Positions 9,584 to 16,202 of a stretch of DNA of 64,000 bases are shown here, one piece after another. The stretch spans positions 124,001 through 188,000 of the forward strand of contig NZ_JAJUFQ010000003.1 in the NCBI RefSeq assembly GCF_029263665.1, written 5' to 3'. The notes under the pieces were generated by a model that was given only the letters and a program-made list of their open reading frames with translations, was not told the origin of the DNA and searched no databases. The DNA comes from Halomonas sp. (GTDB lineage: Bacteria > Pseudomonadota > Gammaproteobacteria > Pseudomonadales > Halomonadaceae). Made by a program: the position numbers and the translations under genes. The first letter of the stretch is position 1. Each line of letters begins with the position of its first letter.

Positions 9584-10486
9584 TTGCAGAGTAGAAGAGA
9601 ATTGATATTTCGTTGTTTTTCCATTGTCTTTTTTTCAGTATTTTTTTCATCTTCAGCATGTTCTGAAATTATTTATAACAACCCAATAAATAACGAAATG
9701 AGTCATGAGCTTAATAGTATGTCATTAAATGACCTATTGAGTATGCTAGAAAGCGGAGATGAGGATTTAGTAAAAAAATCACAATATCTTCTAGGCATTC
9801 TGTATATGAATGGAAGTTCCTCGCAGGAAATAGAAAAAGACGATGCCAAATCGTTAGAGTATCTTAAAGAGTCGTGGGATAACGGTGTATCCGATGCAGG
9901 GCTTCCTTTGGCATCGATATACTATAATGGATCTTCAGTTGAAGAAGATAATGAACTAGCACTCTGCTATCTGAAAAAATCTGCAAAGTTAGGATTTTTG
10001 AGATCACAAAGAGAGCTGGCTAAAGCATATTTAGGAGAAAAGTGGGAAGGTCTAGTTAAAAAAGATATTCCTACTGGAATTGAGTGGTTAGAAAGAGCTG
10101 CAAATTCAGGTGATTTGGTATCTGCTAGCTATTTAGCTGATTTCTATTATCAAGGCGAGATTGTTGAAAAAGATTTAAACCTCGCGTTTGATTGGCTTGT
10201 CAAAGCATCTGAGTCAAAATATGGAAGTGATATAAATACCTTTGATTGGATGGCAAAGTTTTACGAAGAAGGAATTGGAACAGAGGTGGATCTTGTACAA
10301 GCCTATAAGTATTATGATCTAACAGGAACCTCTGGATCAGATGATAAAGAACGACTTTCTGATAAAATGACACAAGATCAGATCGATGAAGCTATACGTC
10401 TGTCACGTGAATGGCAGGAAAAGCATAATACATTTGTGCCTAGTTATGATGGGCTAGAGCATCAACCTGATGGTAGTTTTCGCTGA
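9584..10486 (+). CDS. Second Sel1-repeat protein, diverged duplicate of the preceding gene
   Basis: 300 residues from TTG 9584, the first possible start after an in-frame TAA at 9578. There is no Shine-Dalgarno match and it begins only 13 bases after the previous terminator, so expression signals look poor. The N-terminus is hydrophobic (FSIVFFSVFFSSSACSEI), giving either a signal peptide or a lipoprotein-type Cys. The Sel1-like repeats align one for one with the upstream protein (YLLGILYMNG, LASIYYNGSS, GIEWLERAANSGD, KFYEEGIGTEVD), and the C-terminus repeats the HNTFVPSYDGLE motif. Very AT-rich: 16 G/C of 60 at 9601-9660 by hand. It may be a spare or retired immunity protein for a related toxin, or a decaying copy. 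An in-frame ATG at about 9698 would remove the export signal. Confidence 0.65.
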   Translation: MQSRRELIFRCFSIVFFSVFFSSSACSEIIYNNPINNEMSHELNSMSLNDLLSMLESGDEDLVKKSQYLLGILYMNGSSSQEIEKDDAKSLEYLKESWDNGVSDAGLPLASIYYNGSSVEEDNELALCYLKKSAKLGFLRSQRELAKAYLGEKWEGLVKKDIPTGIEWLERAANSGDLVSASYLADFYYQGEIVEKDLNLAFDWLVKASESKYGSDINTFDWMAKFYEEGIGTEVDLVQAYKYYDLTGTSGSDDKERLSDKMTQDQIDEAIRLSREWQEKHNTFVPSYDGLEHQPDGSFR

Positions 10487-10516
10487 CATTCGCCCTGAAG
10501 TATTGTCTGAATAAGA

Positions 10517-10554
10517 AGCCTTATGCACTTGGGAGTGCATAAGGCTAATTTTTT
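10517..10554 (+). terminator. Rho-independent terminator after second Sel1 gene
   Basis: The stem AGCCTTATGCACT pairs with AGTGCATAAGGCT (10517-10546) and is followed by a run of T residues to 10554. It is nearly the same as the terminator at 9536, and the 25 bases before it (ending CTGAATAAGA) are also shared, so gene and terminator were duplicated together. Confidence 0.85.
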
Positions 10555-10681
10555 GAGAATGTTTCATTCTGTCTTGTTTTATCCGTATGGATAAAGGAAA
10601 ACAATGCTTTGAAAACATCCTGGCTTGCAAGGCACCTGTATGGAGCAGGGTGTTTATCGTCACTTATATAGGAGACAGCAC

Positions 10682-10963
10682 ATGTTCAGTCCTGGAGATG
10701 GTGTGATTCTGGTGGGGGATGCCACCACGCACGGTGGACGGGTCATTTCCGGTCAGCCGAATTATCAGGTGAATGGCAAGGCGGTGGCGGTGGTGGGGGA
10801 CATGGTGTCCTGTCCGAAGAAGGGCCATGGGGTATGTCCGATCATCGAGGGGCATCCCACCATTACCGTCAACGGCAAGGCGGTGGCCTTTCATGGCTGC
10901 CACACGGGATGCGGTGCACAGTTGATTTCATCTTCGGCGAATATGCATTCGCTGGGTGACTGA
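10682..10963 (+). CDS. PAAR-domain T6SS spike-tip protein
   Basis: 93 residues. The ATG at 10682 is preceded by AGGAGA at good spacing; an upstream extension to 10625 lacks a ribosome site. The sequence has the PAAR pattern: VGDATTHGGRVISG, a central Cys/Pro-containing VVGDMVSCPKKGHGVCPI, repeated NGKAVA motifs, and a C-terminal HGCHTGCGAQL with the His/Cys residues that hold the tip zinc. PAAR proteins sharpen the VgrG trimer and can carry effectors. No extra domain is fused here. It sits 3' of the effector and immunity genes, beyond two terminators, and so probably has its own promoter in 10555-10681, where a TTTATCC/GGATAAA inverted repeat (10578-10595) is visible. Confidence 0.92.
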   Translation: MFSPGDGVILVGDATTHGGRVISGQPNYQVNGKAVAVVGDMVSCPKKGHGVCPIIEGHPTITVNGKAVAFHGCHTGCGAQLISSSANMHSLGD

Positions 10964-10983
10964 ACAAGGCGTACAGGGACGAC

Positions 10984-11298
10984 ATGAAAACAACGTTGGT
11001 AGGGCTGCTGCTCAATCTGCTGTTTACGCTTGCCCTGATGGGAGGCGTTTTCACGGATTACGACACCGACTTTGCCAGCTCGTTTGGCAGCGTGCTCCTG
11101 GGTTTATGGGGGCTCTCGGTGCTGGGCTTCGTGATCGCCATGGCAGGAAGCCGCAAATGGGGAAGCATCCTGGTGATCGTCGGGTCCATTGTTTTTATCC
11201 CCCTGGGGATCGTGGCCATGATCGGGGCCAGAAAGCTCAGGGAAGCGGACGCTAATGATGACCTGGAAGCTCGACGCAAGTTGAACAGCCGGCATTGA
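10984..11298 (+). CDS. Small membrane protein of unknown function
   Basis: 104 residues, not recognised. Three hydrophobic helices are visible: residues about 5-24 (LVGLLLNLLFTLALMGGVF), about 35-52 and about 57-75 (SILVIVGSIVFIPLGIVAMI), followed by a charged tail (ARKLREADANDDLEARRK). It lies 20 bases after the PAAR gene and 55 bases before another small membrane protein, in the same direction. It may be a second immunity-type membrane protein or simply a neighbour; nothing in the sequence decides. Confidence 0.6.
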   Translation: MKTTLVGLLLNLLFTLALMGGVFTDYDTDFASSFGSVLLGLWGLSVLGFVIAMAGSRKWGSILVIVGSIVFIPLGIVAMIGARKLREADANDDLEARRKLNSRH

Positions 11299-11353
11299 TG
11301 GTGGCTGAACGTCATTGAAGACGAATAGAGAAAAGGGAAGGGGCGCGGTGGAA

Positions 11354-11833
11354 ATGGAAAATGAGAGTGGCGTTGTCAAGTTTTATGCAAAGCGCCAGGT
11401 TGTCATGTATGTGCTTGGCATTATCGCTTTTGTACTGATGGGAGGCTGGGCGCTAGAAAATATTGGAGAAATTCCCAGTTTGATCATCATGTTTACCATC
11501 ATATTCACCTTCATGGCCATCTGGATGAGCACCGTGCCGATGGCAGCGTTTCATGATGATCATGTCATTTTTCGCTTGAGCCCCGTGCGTGCCAAGAAGT
11601 CATTTCTGTATAGTGAGATCACCTCGGTAGATTGGAAAAGAAGTAAATACTTGATCTACTATCGTCTGCACTCGAAAAATCCCGAAGATGTGTCAAGAAC
11701 CTTCAAGTTTCCTCTCAGCGTGTTTAGCAAAAGCGATCGTGAGTGTTTGGATCTTGTCATGCAGAACAAGCTGAAGTCTTGCAAGGAAGATAATAAGACA
11801 GCTAACGAAAATATAGGCGAACGTGATATTTAG
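11354..11833 (+). CDS. Small membrane protein, possibly PH-like domain
   Basis: About 159 residues from the ATG at 11354, which has an AAGGGG element 10 bases before it; GTG 11348 or TTG 11315 would add up to 13 residues. Two membrane helices (YVLGIIAFVLMGGWALE and SLIIMFTIIFTFMAIWM) are followed by a cytoplasmic part with the pattern DDHVIFRLSPVRAKKSFLYS-EITSVDW. This resembles the start of bacterial PH-like (bPH) domains. The function is unknown. The Lys/Asn-rich C-terminus and moderate AT content suggest that it belongs to the accessory end of the T6SS cluster. A strong terminator follows 55 bases downstream. Confidence 0.6.
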   Translation: MENESGVVKFYAKRQVVMYVLGIIAFVLMGGWALENIGEIPSLIIMFTIIFTFMAIWMSTVPMAAFHDDHVIFRLSPVRAKKSFLYSEITSVDWKRSKYLIYYRLHSKNPEDVSRTFKFPLSVFSKSDRECLDLVMQNKLKSCKEDNKTANENIGERDI

Positions 11834-11888
11834 CGAGAGCTGCTTTTCGGAAACTAATTATCAAGCGCTGACCAGCGATGGCGTCAGG

Positions 11889-11922
11889 AAAAACGGAAAC
11901 CCGGGTGGTTTCCGTTTTTGTT
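11889..11922 (+). terminator. Rho-independent terminator closing the T6SS accessory region
   Basis: A 13-bp stem AAAAACGGAAACC (11889-11901) pairs with GGTTTCCGTTTTT (11907-11919) around a 5-base loop. The A-run/T-run arms make it bidirectional in form. Confidence 0.88.
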
Positions 11923-12060
11923 TATATCAAGCCCGCACGGCTTTGCACCTCGGATGTTGTGGAAGGATGGCAGTATCAGGGGTAGGCTGGTGCCTTGCCT
12001 TCAGGATGTCATGACGGTGACACTGGTACGATGGATACTGGTTGAGTGAAGGGACGCCCT

Positions 12061-12076
12061 TCACATGAGCATGTGA
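12061..12076. promoter_or_regulatory. Inverted repeat upstream of the yjf operon
   Basis: TCACAT-GAGC-ATGTGA is a perfect 6-bp inverted repeat with a 4-base spacer, in the otherwise gene-free stretch 11923-12201. It is a candidate operator for the yjfI operon. Its half-sites resemble CRP half-sites but in the opposite order, so CRP binding is not claimed. Confidence 0.35.
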
Positions 12077-12112
12077 TAACATTCACTGCCACCTAATATT
12101 CTGATTTATATG

Positions 12113-12187
12113 GTATTAATGTCGATGGCGTTAATGCCGATAGTGTCGGTGGTGATAGTATTAATGGCGATGATGCTAATGCCGATA
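12113..12187 (+). repeat. Degenerate ~15-bp repeats (TTAATGxCGAT) in the yjfI leader
   Basis: At least four imperfect copies of a TTAATG-N-CGAT unit lie head to tail, ending just before the AAGGAG ribosome site of yjfI. They also encode a continuous 28-codon Met/Val/Leu-rich reading frame (12110-12196, ATG to TAA) with no clear ribosome site. Whether this is a leader peptide or a by-product of the repeats is open. Confidence 0.5.
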
Positions 12188-12201
12188 AAGGAGTAAGCCG
12201 T

Positions 12202-12588
12202 ATGTCCTGGAATCTGGATAGCCTCAAGGATTGTCTGCGCAGAGACGAGTGGGAGATTGCCGAGGAAGGCGATTGCCTGCGTATCACCAATGAAGATGGG
12301 CTGGATGCGTATTTGGCCGTCAGTGGCGAGCAGATCGTGGTGGAGAGCGTGCTGTTCTCCAGAGAGGACGTGAAAGACGAAGCTGGATTAAATGAAAAGA
12401 TTCTGCGTACTCACCAGATCTTCCCACTGACGACTATCGCTATCTCTACCATTAATGGCGAAGATTATTATATTGCCTTCGGTGCGCTTTTTTCTGAATC
12501 CAAGCCGGAAAGCATTGTCACTGAAGTCGAAAGTCTCTTCGGTAATATTCCCGCATTTCTTGAAGCTTACGAAGAGCATCTGATCTAG
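12202..12588 (+). CDS. yjfI: DUF2170 protein, YjfI family
   Basis: 128 residues with an AAGGAG site 8 bases before the ATG. The acidic, soluble sequence (SWNLDSLKDCLRRDEWEI, EDYYIAFGALFSESK, LEAYEEHLI) and the order of following genes (PspA/IM30, DUF2491, DUF350, DUF1190, ATP-grasp) match the Escherichia coli yjfIJKLMC arrangement, in which yjfI is the first gene. The function in the cell is not established; association with PspA-like envelope stress proteins is known from gene neighbourhoods. It is the promoter-proximal gene of an operon whose spacing (13 bases to the next start) implies co-transcription. Confidence 0.78.
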   Translation: MSWNLDSLKDCLRRDEWEIAEEGDCLRITNEDGLDAYLAVSGEQIVVESVLFSREDVKDEAGLNEKILRTHQIFPLTTIAISTINGEDYYIAFGALFSESKPESIVTEVESLFGNIPAFLEAYEEHLI

Positions 12589-12601
12589 AGGAAGGTTGAC
12601 C

Positions 12602-13285
12602 ATGAGTGTATGGAAGAAACTGTTCACGGCGGTAAAGGGTGGCGTGAATGATGCTGCCGAAAACGTGGCCGACAGCCAGGCGCTGCGTATCCTTGATCAG
12701 GAAATTCGGGAGGCTCGGGAAGAGCTGAAGCGCTCTGATCATGCGCTGACCCAGATCATCGCCAAGCGCAAGCTGTCCGAGCAGAAGATCGCCAGCCTGA
12801 CGAGTTCCATGGCGGAATATGAATCCCATGCCAAGGCGGCAAACAGCAAGGGCGACCAGTCCCTGGCGCTGGATTGTGCCCACAAGGTCGCGGAGCTGCG
12901 GACCCAGGTGGAAGCGGAACAGCAGTACCTTGAGCAATTTGCCAATTCCGAAAGCTCACTGCGCAGCAATATTCGCCAAGCCAAGGATAACCTGCGCCGC
13001 ATGGAGCAGCAGGTGGATATCGTCAAGGCCACGGAATCCGTACAGAAGGCTCAGACGGCGGTGTCGTCCAGCCATCTTGGTGCCAATAGCCGCATGAAGA
13101 CGGCAACGGAATCCCTCGATCGTATCCAGAAGCGTCAGCAACAGCGTCAGGCGGAGCTGGAAGCTGCTTCGGAACTGGCCAGCGAAGCGTCCGGCGACGA
13201 TCTGGAGAAGCGTCTTGCTGAAGCCGGCATCAAGGGTGGCAAGACCTCAGCTGATGAGGAACTGGCGCGTATCCTCGGTAGCTGA
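12602..13285 (+). CDS. yjfJ: PspA/IM30 family protein YjfJ
   Basis: 227 residues from ATG 12602 (site GAGGAAGG before it). The whole length is heptad-rich coiled coil, starting VWKKLFTAVKGGVNDAAENV and continuing through QALRILDQEIREAREELK, with Ala/Gln/Glu-rich helices. This is the PspA/IM30 (ESCRT-III-like) architecture. PspA-type proteins bind the inner face of stressed membranes and form oligomers. The C-terminal end carries a linker followed by SADEELARILGS, a short helix seen in several YjfJ proteins. It is followed 8 bases later by a channel gene that is not part of the E. coli version of this operon. A membrane-protection role for the operon is inferred. Confidence 0.88.
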   Translation: MSVWKKLFTAVKGGVNDAAENVADSQALRILDQEIREAREELKRSDHALTQIIAKRKLSEQKIASLTSSMAEYESHAKAANSKGDQSLALDCAHKVAELRTQVEAEQQYLEQFANSESSLRSNIRQAKDNLRRMEQQVDIVKATESVQKAQTAVSSSHLGANSRMKTATESLDRIQKRQQQRQAELEAASELASEASGDDLEKRLAEAGIKGGKTSADEELARILGS

Positions 13286-13293
13286 GTGCACTA

Positions 13294-14359
13294 ATGACCA
13301 TGATCGAAAAGGTTCGTTCGCTGCTTGTCCGGCATTTTTATGAGATGAAGTGGCACACGATCCTGCTCTCCCTGCTGATCTACCTGGTGGTGAGCTGGAT
13401 CCTGCTGTGGCTGTGCGGTGAGTGGGAGATCGTCGGCAACGTCGATTATTTCTATTGGATCGTGGTGACGGCTTCCACCGTCGGATATGGCGATCTGTCG
13501 CCGGTCAGCCTGTCTGGGCGGATGGTGACCTCACTGTTCGTGATTCCTGTTGGTCTTGGCATCTTTGGTTTGACCATCGGACGCGTGGCTGCGTATGTGT
13601 CCCACCAATGGCGAAAGGGGATGAAAGGATTGAAGGCTCTGGATTATCACGATCATGTGCTGGTGATCGGTTGGCATTCAGACCGTACCATACGGCTGTT
13701 GAAGCTGTTGTTGCGGGAGATTGACACCCATGCCGATGCCAAGCATCTGGCCCTGTGCGTGCGTGCGTGAGTACATCGAGAACCCGCTGCCGGGGCGGAT
13801 CGGGTTCGTCAAGGTGTCGAGTTATACCGATGAACAGGATATGGAACGAGCGTGCGTCGGCACGGCTTCCTGTGTGGTGATCGACTGTGCCGATGATGAT
13901 GTCACGGCAGCGGCGGCCTTGTATGTGTGCAATCGCAACCCCGATGTGCATGTCATCACCTACTTCAATAACCAGAAAATGGGCAGCCTGCTGCAGAAGC
14001 ATTTCCCGAATATCGAGCCGATGCCGTCGGTGGCGACGGAAATGCTGGCCAAGTCAGCGATGGACCCGGGTTCCAGTGCACTCTTTCATGAGCTGCTGAA
14101 TGTTGACCGGGGCATGACCCAGTATTCGGCTGAGTACCAGGGCCTCGCCGGCATCGAGCTTGGTCTCCTGTTTCATAGCTTCAAGGAACGTTATGAAGCC
14201 ACCATCATTGGTGTGTGCGACGGTCGGGGCGAGAGCATTTCGATCAACCCGCCGCTGAGCACCGTGGTCATGCCAGGCATGCTGATCTTCTATATTGCCG
14301 ATGAGCGCATCAAGCACATCGAATGGGAGAAGATGAATGTTCAACCGGTTATTCGGTAA
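13294..14359 (+). pseudogene. Potassium channel with TrkA-N (RCK) domain, interrupted by a +4 frameshift
   Basis: The first frame (13294-13770) gives two membrane helices around the potassium filter TVGYGD (residues 62-67), then the start of a Rossmann regulatory domain (DHVLVIGWHSDRTIRLLKLL). It stops at 13768-13770. The rest continues in another frame to 14359 (EYIENPLPGRIGFVKVSSYT ... SCVVIDCADDD ... VHVITYFNNQ), including the end of an RCK-type domain. At 13755-13769 the sequence is GTGCGTGCGTGCGTG. Removing one 4-base unit rejoins the frames exactly as LCVREYIE. The intact protein would be about 353 residues. It could be a dead gene, a phase-variable switch or a sequencing error. A truncated channel without its regulatory domain could still be made. 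The 3' end overlaps yjfK by 23 bases. Confidence 0.85.
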
Positions 14360-15056
14360 AACCGTATTTGGCAAGCCTGTATTTGGCAAGGCACAGGCGC
14401 CATCCCGGGTGCTGGCACCGGAAATTCTGGGCCTTCACCTGGGAGGCTCCTTCTCCCTCGACGAGCTCAAGTTGCGCCTGCTGGAACCGGAACTGGTCAG
14501 CGAGAACATGTCCAGTGTGCATATCATCCAGGCGGTGGGTGAAGTCCGCCTGGATGAGAGCAGCAAGGTGCTGCGTTTTTACACCGATGATGACGGCTTT
14601 CTTCAGGTCGTGCTGGATGGCGGCGACAGCGATGAGCATGTCACCGACGTCAAGCTCTATTACTTCTACGAGACCCAGGGCGTTGGTTCCGACGCCGACT
14701 GGGAAAAAGTATTGAAGGAAACAATCAGTCAGCCACAGGCGGTGCTGGAAGGTCATTCATACACGCGGGTGTGGCAGGGTGTCGGAGAATCATCGCCTCC
14801 TGTTGCCATGACAGAAACAACGCATCATGCGGATGGCTCGGTCACTTCCACTGACCAGTTCGCGATGCTGTATGAAAGAACATTGTATGAAGGAAAGCAG
14901 GATGAAACAGCGCAGAGCGGCAGTGGAGTAGGTGGAGAAAAGTTCGAGTACCTGATGAAAGTCGGGGAAGAGAAAATGAACAATGGGCAACTGGATCGTT
15001 GCCTGGTTGTCAGTACCGGGTTCGATATTGAACCCTCGGATATCAGCTTCAATTGA
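14337..15056 (+). CDS. yjfK: DUF2491 protein, YjfK family
   Basis: 239 residues. The ATG at 14337 lies within the end of the channel frame, preceded by a GGGAGA element. A soluble acidic protein: LAPEILGLHLGGSFSLDELK near residue 26, VRLDESSKVLRFYTDDDGF, then DSDEHVTDVKLYYFYETQG, features I associate with the DUF2491/YjfK family. No catalytic motif is recognised. The N-terminal 20 residues hold an internal duplication (FGKTVFGKPVFGKAQ) made by three copies of a short DNA repeat. Its place between PspA-like YjfJ and DUF350 YjfL is the same as in E. coli. The molecular role is unknown; membrane-associated stress function is inferred from the operon. Confidence 0.75.
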   Translation: MFNRLFGKTVFGKPVFGKAQAPSRVLAPEILGLHLGGSFSLDELKLRLLEPELVSENMSSVHIIQAVGEVRLDESSKVLRFYTDDDGFLQVVLDGGDSDEHVTDVKLYYFYETQGVGSDADWEKVLKETISQPQAVLEGHSYTRVWQGVGESSPPVAMTETTHHADGSVTSTDQFAMLYERTLYEGKQDETAQSGSGVGGEKFEYLMKVGEEKMNNGQLDRCLVVSTGFDIEPSDISFN

Positions 15057-15154
15057 TTGAATGCCTTTCATCGATCGTATCGTTCAACTGACCGTATGAT
15101 CTAACGGATCAGAATTATCTGACCGATAGTGTTAATTGACAGGGAAAATCTATC

Positions 15155-15571
15155 ATGTCGCATCTTTCTGCCTCGCTCGCTGGGTTGTTGGGGTTTGTCG
15201 TCTATTTTGCTATCTCGCTCGTCATGCTGGTGGTGTTCAAGTATGTCTATACGTGGATCACGCCTCACGATGAGTGGAAGCTGGTCAAGGAAGACAAGAA
15301 CACGGCAGCGGCCATTGGCCTGGTCGGAGCTGTCATTGGTTTTGCCCTGGCGCTGGCGAGTGCCGCGACGAACTCGGTGTCGTTGATGGATTTTGTCATC
15401 TGGGGCATCGTCGCGCTGGTTGCACAGACCTTGGCCTTCGCTATCGTGCGTTTCCTGTTGATGCCGCGTATCGTGCAGCGCATCAATGATGGTGAAGTCG
15501 CGGCGGGTATCGTTCTCGGCGGTACATCGGTGGCAGTCGGTCTGCTCAACGCTGCCTGCATGACGTACTGA
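15155..15571 (+). CDS. yjfL: DUF350 membrane protein, YjfL family
   Basis: 138 residues with four membrane helices (about 8-30, 51-70, 77-100 and 117-136). The conserved core KEDKNTAAAIGLVGAVIGFA and the closing helix with GIVLGGTSVAVGLLNAACM are typical of DUF350. These proteins sit in the inner membrane, and their activity is not defined; they are repeatedly linked to PspA-family and ATP-grasp genes, as here. About 100 bases separate it from yjfK, more than elsewhere in the operon, so an internal promoter is possible (the leader is AT-rich, with no clear -35/-10 pair). The next gene starts 10 bases after its stop, behind an AGGAGG site. Confidence 0.82.
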   Translation: MSHLSASLAGLLGFVVYFAISLVMLVVFKYVYTWITPHDEWKLVKEDKNTAAAIGLVGAVIGFALALASAATNSVSLMDFVIWGIVALVAQTLAFAIVRFLLMPRIVQRINDGEVAAGIVLGGTSVAVGLLNAACMTY

Positions 15572-15581
15572 GGAGGCGGTG

Positions 15582-16199
15582 ATGAAAAGGACGGCATCGA
15601 TCAATCTGGCGCGGATGCGCAAGGCACCAGTACCCAAGCGTCTGGCGATGGCAGTTGCCATGGCCACCGCAGCCATTGCCACCGCTGGTTGCAGCAACAA
15701 CGAGCGTGAAGCCAAGGTCTACCTGAATGCAGAGGACTGCACCCAGGTGAATCCGGGCATGGAAGCAGAGTGCAAGGCGGCTTATCAGAGTGCTCTGCAG
15801 GAAGCGGCCTCCAGCGGGCCGAAGTATGATCAGCGTATCGATTGCGAGAGCGATTTCGGCCCGAACCAGTGTGTTGCCTACCAACCCGAAGGGGCTACGC
15901 ATTCCTGGTTCATGCCGGCCATGGCAGGTTTCCTGCTGGCCAAGGCGCTGGACCGCAACCGCTACCAATCCACTGCGCTGTACACCTCCGGGTATTACGG
16001 ATCGCCGATCTACGGCAAGTGGTCGACCGTGGATGGCTATAGCTTCCGGCGAGGAGGGCGAACCTTCACCGTCGATGATAGCGCCTTCAAGCCCAAACCG
16101 GCTGTCACTCGGACAATCTCACGCGGTGGCTTTGGCTCGAAGGTATCGGCCAAGTCCAGCTTTGGCGGAAGCCGTTCCCGCAGTGGCTGGGGTGGCTGA
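15582..16199 (+). CDS. yjfM: DUF1190 lipoprotein, YjfM/YgiB family
   Basis: 205 residues from ATG 15582 (AGGAGG at 15571-15576). An N-terminal basic/hydrophobic segment ends in ATAGCSNN, a plausible lipobox, so it is predicted as a lipoprotein. It has paired cysteines (AEDCTQVN, EAECKAAY, IDCESDFGPNQCVAY) and a Gly/Ser/Arg/Tyr-rich C-terminal third (GYSFRRGGRTFTVDDSAF, GGFGSKVSAKSSFGGSRSRS) typical of DUF1190 proteins. It is co-encoded with the ATP-grasp protein that follows 3 bases later, the same pairing as E. coli yjfM-yjfC and ygiB-ygiC. Function is unknown; an envelope role is inferred from the lipobox. Confidence 0.82.
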   Translation: MKRTASINLARMRKAPVPKRLAMAVAMATAAIATAGCSNNEREAKVYLNAEDCTQVNPGMEAECKAAYQSALQEAASSGPKYDQRIDCESDFGPNQCVAYQPEGATHSWFMPAMAGFLLAKALDRNRYQSTALYTSGYYGSPIYGKWSTVDGYSFRRGGRTFTVDDSAFKPKPAVTRTISRGGFGSKVSAKSSFGGSRSRSGWGG

Positions 16200-16202
16200 T
16201 TC

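Noticed and set aside
11823..12014. 63-codon open frame after the PH-like gene
   Set aside because: Runs through a strong terminator and lacks a ribosome site.
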